A stretch of DNA of 6,356 bases from Sphingomonas sp. (GTDB lineage Bacteria > Pseudomonadota > Alphaproteobacteria > Sphingomonadales > Sphingomonadaceae). Both the position numbers and the translations under genes were made by a program. The stretch is taken from NCBI GenBank assembly GCA_030146605.1, contig JASLBO010000186.1, forward strand, positions 1-6,356. Reading direction: 5' to 3'. Under the pieces are notes generated by a model. That model made no database searches, was not told the DNA's origin, and saw nothing but the letters and a program-made list of their open reading frames with translations. Below, piece by piece: positions 1 through 5,957 of this stretch; the stretch's first letter is position 1, and every line of letters begins with the position of its first letter.

Positions 1-838
1 GCGTCACATTGGCGGGCGCGCCGGCGACGATCCGCCAGCGCGCGACCAGCCGCGCCTCGGCGTCGTTGATCGCCTCTTGGTCGACGCGGAAGCCATCGAT
101 CCGCGCCTCGTCCCACGCCTCGATCCGCACCGGCCGCCACAGGCCGATATTCACGAGCCGCGGACCCCAATCCCAGCTGTAATGATATTTGGGTTTGCGA
201 ATGTAGGGCGAGGTCTGCTTGCCCTTGGGCTCGTCGCCGAACGCCGAATCATATTCGCCGGGCAGCGGATTGGCCTCGGCCAGCACCATCGGCTGGAGCG
301 TGCGGATCGGCGAGGCGATGCGGACGATCAGTTCGTTGCGCCCGAGTTTCAGCGCCGCCTTGGCATTCACCCGCCAGCGGCGATGTGCATTGTCGGCGGC
401 AAGCAACTGCGTGCCGTTGAGCGTCACCGTGGCGAAGGTGTCGAGCCCGTCGAACACCAGCTCGACATGGTCGCGCGCCAGCATTGCGGGGGTGATCTGG
501 ATCACCTTGCGAAACTGCCAGTTGGTCAGCCCCGCCCATTGGATCGGGCCCTCGTTGATCCCCTTGAATGGATCGGGGGCCCGCTTCGCCGCGATCAGGT
601 CCTGTTGGACGCTGCCGGGCACGCGCGCGGGGAACCACTTCGCTTCCTTTGGGTGCTGCCCGGCCTTCTCAATATCCGCCGGGTCGATCCGCACTTCCCA
701 TGCGCCATCGAGCGATACCGTCTCACGTGGCGCAGCAAAGGCGCAGACGCTGGTGAGGAGTGCGGGCAGCAATGCGAGCCATCGGGCAGCGCGAAGCCGG
801 CGACGACGATCGGCTGGCCGAACTTCAACAACCTGCAT
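1..838 (-). CDS. Exported GH2 beta-mannosidase-type glycoside hydrolase, N-terminal part (3' end beyond the window)
   Basis: Translating the minus strand from the ATG at 836-838 gives 279 residues without a stop, running off the left edge. Residues 1-36 look like a Sec signal peptide: an Arg-rich start (RRRRLR, 11-16), a hydrophobic stretch at about 20-34 and an AFA-A cleavage site near 35. The mature part begins with the GH2 sugar-binding jelly roll (VSLDGAWEV at 41-49, VPGSVQQDL at 73-81, LVFDGLDTFATVTLNG at 127-142). A motif RKPKYHYSWDWGPRLVNIGLW at 214-234 matches the RKxQxxxxWDWGP signature of beta-mannosidases, and the following GH2 Ig-like domain starts at about 240. The catalytic glutamates of the TIM barrel lie outside the window, so activity cannot be confirmed. 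By family it should release non-reducing-end beta-mannose in the periplasm or outside the cell. A candidate ribosome site (AAGGGTGAG) precedes the ATG. An exo-beta-glucosaminidase is a less likely alternative. Confidence 0.88.
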   Translation of the reverse strand, partial: MQVVEVRPADRRRRLRAARWLALLPALLTSVCAFAAPRETVSLDGAWEVRIDPADIEKAGQHPKEAKWFPARVPGSVQQDLIAAKRAPDPFKGINEGPIQWAGLTNWQFRKVIQITPAMLARDHVELVFDGLDTFATVTLNGTQLLAADNAHRRWRVNAKAALKLGRNELIVRIASPIRTLQPMVLAEANPLPGEYDSAFGDEPKGKQTSPYIRKPKYHYSWDWGPRLVNIGLWRPVRIEAWDEARIDGFRVDQEAINDAEARLVARWRIVAGAPANVT

Positions 839-880
839 GCACTCACCCTTTAACCGGCGCCTGAAGACGCGTTCGAGGCG

Positions 881-909
881 ATGTAACCAATATAGGTCCT
901 GCGGCACAA
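881..909 (-). promoter_or_regulatory. Weak candidate promoter for the beta-mannosidase gene
   Basis: Reading the minus strand, TTGTGC (909-904) and TTACAT (886-881) are separated by 17 bases, with the candidate operator in the spacer. An alternative -10 is TATATT (894-889), which has no good -35 at 16-18 bases. Both fits are poor against TTGACA/TATAAT. Either would give a leader of roughly 35-45 bases before the ATG. Confidence 0.3.
886..897. promoter_or_regulatory. Candidate operator, ACCAATATAGGT
   Basis: ACCAATATAGGT equals its own reverse complement at 10 of 12 positions (ACC-N-ATAT-N-GGT), the symmetry expected for a dimeric wHTH regulator. On the minus strand it covers a TATATT hexamer (894-889) and lies 48 bases upstream of the beta-mannosidase ATG, a position where a bound repressor would block transcription. 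The GntR/HutC protein encoded alongside is the obvious candidate to bind. The half-site order (ACC then GGT) differs from the GGT-then-ACC order I recall for some NagR/NagQ-like sites, so this is not a match to a known operator. Confidence 0.4.
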
Positions 910-968
910 TAGCCGCGTGCACCACTTTGCCTTCTTCACGATGGCGAAGCCTGGATCCGGCGAAGCGC

Positions 969-997
969 TTGAGGAGTATGCGAGGTACCAATATGAA
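969..997 (+). promoter_or_regulatory. Candidate promoter for gntR, with ACCAATAT core at 987-994
   Basis: TTGAGG (969-974) and TATGAA (992-997) are 17 bases apart and match the sigma-70 hexamers at four of six positions each. The octamer ACCAATAT (987-994), also found in the candidate operator 101 bases upstream, overlaps the -10 element. Here it lacks the matching GGT half-site, although GGTACC at 985-990 is itself a palindrome. The predicted leader before the gntR ATG is about 90 bases. Autoregulation by the GntR protein would fit but is not shown. Confidence 0.35.
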
Positions 998-1080
998 ACC
1001 ATCCTCATGCCATTGCTCGATCAATCTCGTTGCGATAGCGTTGTCAGCAACCCCGGGGCGACGGCTGCAGGGGCACCGTA

Positions 1081-1088
1081 GGGGGAGG
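1081..1088 (+). promoter_or_regulatory. Ribosome binding site of gntR
   Basis: GGGGGAGG lies 4 bases before the ATG at 1093. It is a strong purine-rich Shine-Dalgarno sequence and fixes that start codon. No competing in-frame start with a ribosome site lies upstream. Confidence 0.7.
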
Positions 1089-1092
1089 ATAA

Positions 1093-1830
1093 ATGGCATT
1101 CTCGGATCAGGTCGGGCGTTTTCGCGAGGATAATCCTTCTCCGCTCTACCTCCAACTTCAGCATCTCATCCGCGACGCGATCGGCTCCGACGTGCTCACC
1201 CCTGGCGATGCGATTCCGCCCGAACGCGATCTCGCCGTCGAATATGACGTGGCGCGCATCACGGTACGCAAGGCCATCGTCGGGCTGGTCGAGGAAGGCC
1301 TGCTCACCCGGCGCCGCGGCGCGGGCACTTTCGTCACCAGCCGCGTGGAGAAGAGCTTCTCCAAATTATCCTCGTTCACCGAAGACATGGCGGCGCGCGG
1401 CCGCAAGGCGAGCAGCAGCTGGATCTCGCGCGCGCCGGGCAAGGTCAATCCCGAAGAGGCGATGATGCTGGGCCTCTCTCCCGGCGCGCCCGTGCTGCGC
1501 TTCGCGCGAATCCGCTATGCTGATGACGAGGCGATGGCGCTCGAATTCTCGACGATCGCCGGTTACTGTTTATCGTCGGTCGATATGGTGCAGGACTCGC
1601 TGTATAGCGCGCTCCAAAAGGCCGGCAACCGCCCGGTCCGCGCGCTGCAGCGGCTCCGCGCGGTGCCTTTCGGGAGCGAGCACGCCAAAATGCTGGGCGT
1701 CGACCCCGGCCATCCCGGGCTGCTGATCGAGCGCCGCGCCTTTCTGCGTGATGGCCGCCCCGCCGAAGTCACTCGCTCTTATTATCGCGGCGACGCCTAT
1801 GATTTCGTCGCCGAGCTCAGCGACATCTGA
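1093..1830 (+). CDS. GntR family, HutC subfamily transcriptional regulator with UTRA domain
   Basis: The 245-residue protein has the usual length and layout of a HutC-type regulator. The winged helix-turn-helix covers about residues 15-83 (PLYLQLQHLIRDAI, IPPERDLAVEYDVARITVRKAI, wing LLTRRRGAGTFV). The UTRA ligand domain covers about 88-240, starting with SFTEDMAARG and ending with RSYYRGDAYDF. In that domain R139, R141, E151, E225 and Y231 keep the spacing of the residues that I recall binding glucosamine-6-phosphate in the B. subtilis NagR protein. A phosphorylated hexose or hexosamine is therefore a plausible effector, by inference. It would bind DNA as a dimer in the cytoplasm. The gene is divergent from the beta-mannosidase gene and 25 bases upstream of the second GH2 gene on the same strand, which points to local control of glycan breakdown. 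The family call is firm; the ligand is uncertain. Confidence 0.95.
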   Translation: MAFSDQVGRFREDNPSPLYLQLQHLIRDAIGSDVLTPGDAIPPERDLAVEYDVARITVRKAIVGLVEEGLLTRRRGAGTFVTSRVEKSFSKLSSFTEDMAARGRKASSSWISRAPGKVNPEEAMMLGLSPGAPVLRFARIRYADDEAMALEFSTIAGYCLSSVDMVQDSLYSALQKAGNRPVRALQRLRAVPFGSEHAKMLGVDPGHPGLLIERRAFLRDGRPAEVTRSYYRGDAYDFVAELSDI

Positions 1831-1843
1831 CGATCAGTCCAGT

Positions 1844-1847
1844 GGAG
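1844..1847 (+). promoter_or_regulatory. Ribosome binding site deciding the GH2 start
   Basis: GGAG sits 8 bases before the ATG at 1856, and the protein from that ATG starts directly with a Tat signal. An upstream in-frame ATG at 1748 would lie inside gntR, add 36 residues ahead of the signal peptide and has no such site. A GTG directly before the ATG (1853) is the only close alternative. Confidence 0.65.
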
Positions 1848-1855
1848 TATCAGTG

Positions 1856-4768
1856 ATGGATCGCCGCGAACTTCTCCTCGGGGGCGCCGGCGCGTTGCTC
1901 GTCACCCCCGCAAGCGTGGGCGCGGCGACGACGCAGACCGAGGCCGGCAAAGGCGACGGCTTCCCGATGCCACCGGCGCAGCGGCGCTTGCTCGCACGGC
2001 TGCTCCAGGCCGATCCTTCGCGCACCTTGCTCGAACTCGGCTGGCGCTTCCACGAAGGCGATATTCCGGTGGCCGAACCGCAGGGTCATCACGACACCTA
2101 TATGAGCGTGAAGGCGGGCAACGCGCCCGGTGCCGCCGCGATCAGCTATGACGATTCCGACTGGCCCGAGGTCCGGCTGCCGCATGACTGGGCCGCAGCG
2201 CAGCCCTTCGTCGAGACCGCGAACGTCTCGCAAGGCTATCGCCCGCGCGGGATCGGCTGGTACCGCCGCACATTGCGCCTCGATCCCGCGGACCGCGGCA
2301 AGACGATCGAGCTCCATTTCGACGGCATCGCGACCCATGCGACGATCTGGGTAAACGGCAGCGTCGTCGCGCATAACTGGTCAGGCTATAACAGCGTCCA
2401 TGTCGATCTGACGCCGTTCGCGCGGTTTGGCGACGAGACCAACATGATCGTCGTGCGCGTCGATGCCGATGCCAAGGAAGGCTGGTGGTACGAAGGCGCC
2501 GGGCTTTACCGCCATGCCTGGCTGGTCCGCCGCGCGCCGGTGGCGATCGTCAGCAACGGCGTGCATTGCGATCCGCGGCGGGCGCCCGACGGAAGCTGGC
2601 GCGTGCCGGTTACCGCCACGCTCGCAAGTATCGAGCGTGGCCCCGCGACGGTGACGGTCGAGGCGACCCTGCTCGACCCCGACGGGCGCGAGATCGCCAC
2701 CGGCCGCACCGAGGTGACCGTCCCCACGCTCGACCGGGCCGAGGCGGAACTGATCCTCGATGCCAGCAGCCCCGCATTGTGGTCAGTTGAGACGCCGACC
2801 CTCCACATTGTGCGCACCCGCGTGCTGCGCGACGGCGTCGCGGTCGACGAGCGCCGCGTCGCGATCGGCTTCCGCAGCGTGCGTTTCGATGCCGACAAGG
2901 GCCTGTTCGTCAACGATGTGCCGGTCAAGCTCAAGGGCGTGTGCCTGCATCAGGATCATGCCGGCGTCGGCGTCGCGGTGCCCGACGCGCTGCTTGCGTG
3001 GCGGCTGGAGCGGCTCAAGGCGATGGGCTGCAATGCGATCCGCATGTCGCACAACGCCCCCACTGCCGAACTGCTCGACTGGTGCGACCGGATGGGCTTC
3101 CTCGTCATGGACGAGAACCGCATCTTCAACCCGGCGCCCGAATTCCTCGCCCAGCTCGAATGGCTGGTGCGGCGCGACCGCAACCATCCCAGCGTGATCC
3201 TGTGGTCGGTGTTCAACGAGGAGCCGATGCAGGGCACTGAAGCCGGGGTCGAGATGGTACGGCGCATGTCGGCCGCGGTCCGCCGGCTCGACGACAGCCG
3301 CCCGGTCACCGCCGCGATGAACGGCTCGTTCTACAATCCGGTGAACGTGTCGAGCGTGGTCGACGTGATGGGGTTCAATTACTATCAGGCGGATTACGAC
3401 AAGTTCCACCGGCTGAACCCGACCAAGCCGATCACCAGCTCGGAGGACACCAGCGCCTTCGAGACGCGCGGCGCTTTCGCCACCGATTCCGGCGGACACG
3501 TCATCACGTCCTACGACACCGAAGCGGCAAGCTGGGGCGGCACCCACCGCGATACGTGGAAGAACATCGCCGAGCGCCCGTTCGTCGCCGGCGGCTTCGT
3601 CTGGACCGGGTTCGACTATCACGGCGAGCCGACTCCGCACGCCTGGCCGACCATCTCGAGCTTCTTCGGGATCCTCGATCTATGCGGCTTCCCCAAGACA
3701 GCGTTCGATATTCACAGGGCGCACTGGATCGATGATTTCACCGTCGTGTCGATCGCGCCGCACTGGACGTGGCCGGGGCGCGAAGGCGAGCCGATCAAGG
3801 TCTTCGTCGCCAGCAATGCCGAAACCGTGATGCTGCGCCTGAACGGCCGCGACCTCGGCGTCCAGCAGGTCGACCGGATCATGGGCAATGAATGGACGGT
3901 GCCGTATGCGCCGGGCCGGATCGAGGCGCGCGCGATGCGCGGCGGCAAGGTCGTCTCCACCGCGGTGCACGAGACTGCGGGCAAGCCGGTGAAGCTGCGG
4001 CTCACCCCCGCGCGCACGGTCATGGCCGGCGATGACGAGGATGCGCAGCCGATCACGATCGACGCAGTCGATGCCCGCGGGCGCCACGTTCCCACCGCCA
4101 ATCTGATGACGCACTTCACCATCGATGGCGCGACTTTGCTCGGTGTCGGCAACGGCGACCCCAACAGCCATGAGCCCGAGCAGTTCGCCGGCCCGGCCGG
4201 CGCGCGCGCGCTGTTCAACGGCCTCGCGCAATTGATCGTACGCGCGGGCGCGGGCCGCGGGCGCATCACCGTGCGCGCCACGGCGGACGGGTTGAAACCG
4301 GCAACGCTGGTGATCGATCGCGCCGATGTTGCGCCCCGTCCGCAGGTCGCGGCATCGCCTCCGGCGGCGTTGCAGGTGCGCGAGTGGCGCCGCTCGGCCG
4401 CCTTTGCACAACGGCCGGACCCTGCTCTCGCCCCCTCCGACGGGGACAATAACAGCTGGGACGTGGTCCGCAGCGGCCAGCCCACTCCGGCCGAGGCCCA
4501 GCCCGGCTGGCGCGTCTACCGCACCCGCGCGACCCCGTGGAAACGCATTGCCGCCGATGGCGGGGTGATCGCCTTCGAAGCGGTGGGCGGGCGCGCCGAA
4601 TTGTGGATCGACGGGACTCGCATCGCGGCCAAGGAAAATCCGGCAACCGCAGCATTGCGCGCACCGATCGCGCCGGGCGCCGGGCCGCGCACGATCGTGC
4701 TCCTGGTCGAGGCCCCGGCGGGCCAGCCCTCGGGCATCCTCGGGCCGGTGGCGATCGCCGCGCGCTAG
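1856..4768 (+). CDS. Tat-exported GH2 beta-galactosidase-type glycoside hydrolase with C-terminal extension
   Basis: This 970-residue protein starts with a twin-arginine signal (DRRELLLGGAGALL, 2-15; likely cleavage after VGA or VGAA near 23-24), so it should be exported folded. Domains in order: GH2 sugar-binding jelly roll about 55-225, Ig-like about 228-335, TIM barrel about 338-625, a DUF4982-like domain after PHWTWPG (635-641), a second Ig-like domain about 715-825 (GVGNGDP, 763-769) and a poorly assigned C-terminal domain about 850-970. The acid/base is E455 in WSVFNEEP. The likely nucleophile is E530 in ITSSEDTSAFETRG. Both catalytic residues are present, so the enzyme looks active. 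Retaining hydrolysis of terminal beta-galactose is the best guess; beta-glucuronidase or another GH2 activity is possible. It resembles the enzymes often labelled beta-galactosidase GalA or GalB, but I cannot decide between these names. It is 25 bases behind gntR, probably in one operon. Confidence 0.93.
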   Translation: MDRRELLLGGAGALLVTPASVGAATTQTEAGKGDGFPMPPAQRRLLARLLQADPSRTLLELGWRFHEGDIPVAEPQGHHDTYMSVKAGNAPGAAAISYDDSDWPEVRLPHDWAAAQPFVETANVSQGYRPRGIGWYRRTLRLDPADRGKTIELHFDGIATHATIWVNGSVVAHNWSGYNSVHVDLTPFARFGDETNMIVVRVDADAKEGWWYEGAGLYRHAWLVRRAPVAIVSNGVHCDPRRAPDGSWRVPVTATLASIERGPATVTVEATLLDPDGREIATGRTEVTVPTLDRAEAELILDASSPALWSVETPTLHIVRTRVLRDGVAVDERRVAIGFRSVRFDADKGLFVNDVPVKLKGVCLHQDHAGVGVAVPDALLAWRLERLKAMGCNAIRMSHNAPTAELLDWCDRMGFLVMDENRIFNPAPEFLAQLEWLVRRDRNHPSVILWSVFNEEPMQGTEAGVEMVRRMSAAVRRLDDSRPVTAAMNGSFYNPVNVSSVVDVMGFNYYQADYDKFHRLNPTKPITSSEDTSAFETRGAFATDSGGHVITSYDTEAASWGGTHRDTWKNIAERPFVAGGFVWTGFDYHGEPTPHAWPTISSFFGILDLCGFPKTAFDIHRAHWIDDFTVVSIAPHWTWPGREGEPIKVFVASNAETVMLRLNGRDLGVQQVDRIMGNEWTVPYAPGRIEARAMRGGKVVSTAVHETAGKPVKLRLTPARTVMAGDDEDAQPITIDAVDARGRHVPTANLMTHFTIDGATLLGVGNGDPNSHEPEQFAGPAGARALFNGLAQLIVRAGAGRGRITVRATADGLKPATLVIDRADVAPRPQVAASPPAALQVREWRRSAAFAQRPDPALAPSDGDNNSWDVVRSGQPTPAEAQPGWRVYRTRATPWKRIAADGGVIAFEAVGGRAELWIDGTRIAAKENPATAALRAPIAPGAGPRTIVLLVEAPAGQPSGILGPVAIAAR

Positions 4769-4769
4769 T

Positions 4770-5945
4770 CTAGACGCTGCAGAGCTGGCGCTCTGTAGTC
4801 GTCCGCCCCCGGCGGCTGGCAAACAGAATCGCGATCAGCCCCGCCGCCGAAGTCGCCGCGCCGGCAAGGGCAACCGCCGGATAGCCCAATCCGGCGGCGA
4901 TCACGCCCCCGCCCAGCGCCGCACCGAGGGCATTGCCGAGATTGAACGCGCCGATATTGACCGCCGATGCAAGGTTCGGCGCATCCGCCGCGGCGGTCAT
5001 CACCCGGACCTGCAGCGGCGGCACCAGCGCGAAGCTCGCCACGCCCCACAGGAAGATCAGCACCGCGGCAGCCGCGGCATGCGACATCAGCAGCGCGAAC
5101 GCGACGAGGATCGCCGTGAGCGCGGCGAGGGTCACGATCAGTGTGCGATCGACCGAACGGTCGGCAAATTTGCCACCGAGCCAGTTGCCGACGGTCAGTC
5201 CGAGCCCATAGGTCACCAGCATACCGGTCACGAAGCCCAGCGAGGCATGCGTCGCCTCGCGCAGGATCGGCGCGATATAGGTAAACACGGTGAACATCGC
5301 GCTCGACCCGACCATGGTCAGCGCCAGCGCGCCAAGGACCTGTCCGCGGCCGAGCACGCGCAATTCCGCCAGCGCATTGCCCCCGGCGGGTGCAGGCAAA
5401 GGCGGCAGGGTCAGCCGCAGCGCCGCCATCGTCGCCAGGCCCAAACCCGATATGCCCCAGAAGGAAGCCCGCCAGCCGAGATGCTCGCCCGCCCATGTCG
5501 CGAGCGGCACGCCGACGACATTGGCAATCGTCAGCCCCATGAACATTGCGGCAACCGCCCTCGCCCGGCGCTGCGGCGCGACGAGGCTCGCGGCGACGAT
5601 CGAGCCCACCCCGAAAAAGGCGCCATGGTTGAGCGAGGTGAGAATGCGCGCCGCCAGCAGCAAGCCGTAGCTGTGCGAAACCGCGGCGAGCAGATTGCCT
5701 GCCGTGAAGATGCCGGCAAGCCCGATCAGCAGCATCCGCCTGGGTATGCGGCCCGTGGTCAGCGTGATCAGCGGTGCGCCGAGCATCACCCCCAGCGCAT
5801 AGGCGCTGATCAGCAGTCCGGCAGCGGGGATCGAAACGCCGAGATCCTCGGCGATCACCGGCAGCAATCCCATCGGCGCGAATTCCGTGACGCCGATGCC
5901 GAACGCACCGATCGAAAGGGCCAGCAGGCCTGGATTTAACTTCAT
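4770..5945 (-). CDS. MFS transporter, DHA1 family, AraJ/YdhP-like
   Basis: The 391-residue protein starts at the ATG at 5943-5945, chosen because GAGGAGG stands 5 bases upstream and the first membrane helix starts right after MKLNPG. An in-frame ATG 39 bases upstream (5984) lies within the reductase gene and adds a polar tail. About twelve hydrophobic segments are visible in two halves. Family marks include GAPLITLTTGRIPRR (56-70, motif A position), RILTSLNHGAFFGVG (100-114) and NVVGVPLATWAGEHLGWRASF (132-152), which are typical of the AraJ, YdhP and PbuE group of inner-membrane drug/proton-type exporters. Substrates in that group include sugars, purine nucleosides and drugs, so the cargo cannot be read from sequence. 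It is the second gene of an operon with the aldo/keto reductase, 10 bases downstream, and converges on the GH2 gene with a one-base gap. Confidence 0.92.
   Translation of the reverse strand: MKLNPGLLALSIGAFGIGVTEFAPMGLLPVIAEDLGVSIPAAGLLISAYALGVMLGAPLITLTTGRIPRRMLLIGLAGIFTAGNLLAAVSHSYGLLLAARILTSLNHGAFFGVGSIVAASLVAPQRRARAVAAMFMGLTIANVVGVPLATWAGEHLGWRASFWGISGLGLATMAALRLTLPPLPAPAGGNALAELRVLGRGQVLGALALTMVGSSAMFTVFTYIAPILREATHASLGFVTGMLVTYGLGLTVGNWLGGKFADRSVDRTLIVTLAALTAILVAFALLMSHAAAAAVLIFLWGVASFALVPPLQVRVMTAAADAPNLASAVNIGAFNLGNALGAALGGGVIAAGLGYPAVALAGAATSAAGLIAILFASRRGRTTTERQLCSV
4776..4799 (+). other. Hairpin just after the GH2 stop, weak terminator candidate
   Basis: CAGAGC (4780-4785), loop TGGC, GCTCTG (4790-4795) form a perfect six-pair stem. 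As plus-strand RNA it extends by four more pairs, including two G-U, to 4776-4799. On the minus strand the two G-U pairs become C-A mismatches, so the structure favours the GH2 transcript. No T-run follows, so it is not a standard intrinsic terminator. It also lies within the end of the transporter coding sequence. Confidence 0.25.
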
Positions 5946-5950
5946 CCTTG

Positions 5951-5957
5951 CCTCCTC
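5951..5957 (-). promoter_or_regulatory. Transporter ribosome binding site overlapping the reductase stop codon
   Basis: On the minus strand GAGGAGG occupies 5957-5951, and the TGA stop of the reductase is 5958-5956, so the two overlap by two bases. The transporter ATG follows after 5 bases. Ribosomes ending the reductase would stop at this site, which favours translational coupling. Confidence 0.75.

Larger units (their letters stand above)
839..1092. promoter_or_regulatory. Divergent intergenic control region
   Basis: These 254 bases separate the divergent beta-mannosidase and gntR starts and hold no convincing gene. They are less GC-rich than the flanks in two places (about 881-895 and 985-1000), and each place carries the octamer ACCAATAT. 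Both spots fall where a promoter for one of the two divergent genes would be expected. Other structure includes GCGGC-6 nt-GCCGC (901-916), a LacI-style imperfect palindrome centred on CG (1034-1045) and CCCCGGGG (1051-1058). The layout of a regulator gene divergent from a target, with a shared motif, suggests that the GntR protein acts here. That is inference. Confidence 0.6.

Noticed and set aside
736..768. Lipoprotein signal in the beta-mannosidase N terminus (Cys32)
   Set aside because: The residues before the Cys (LLTSV) do not fit a lipobox, which needs Gly, Ala or Ser at -1; the AFA-A site fits signal peptidase I better.
595..846. Minus-strand open frames at 249-638 and 595-846
   Set aside because: They are in a different frame from the 279-residue GH2 reading, which has a signal peptide and conserved motifs and continues past the left edge.
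77..853. Plus-strand open frame of 258 residues opposite the beta-mannosidase gene
   Set aside because: Its product is Arg/Pro-rich without family features, and the opposite strand encodes clear GH2 motifs across the same bases.
901..916. Inverted repeat GCGGC-6-GCCGC as a terminator or attenuator
   Set aside because: Only five pairs with no T-run; repeats this short are expected by chance in GC-rich DNA.
1051..1088. Pairing of CCCCGGGG with the gntR ribosome site as a translational switch
   Set aside because: Only four G-C pairs could form and CCCCGGGG is self-complementary; no alternative structure is convincing.
219..1133. Plus-strand open frame of 304 residues spanning the intergenic region
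   Set aside because: The composition is low-quality (Ser/Arg-rich), it overlaps the start of gntR in another frame and it has no ribosome site.
1748..1855. Longer start for the plus-strand GH2 protein (1006 residues)
   Set aside because: It would overlap gntR by 83 bases and bury the Tat signal behind 36 residues; the ATG at 1856 has GGAG at proper spacing.
2783..3640. Minus-strand open frame of 285 residues
   Set aside because: It lies opposite the GH2 TIM barrel and has no recognisable motif or ribosome site.
3680..4822. Minus-strand open frame of 380 residues inside the GH2 gene
   Set aside because: It is an Arg/Ala-rich shadow frame in GC-rich DNA, opposite a gene with intact domain motifs.
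4765..5939. Alternative frames over the transporter (minus 4765-5496, plus 5079-5939)
   Set aside because: The transporter frame has twelve hydrophobic segments and family motifs; the others are charged, repetitive translations.
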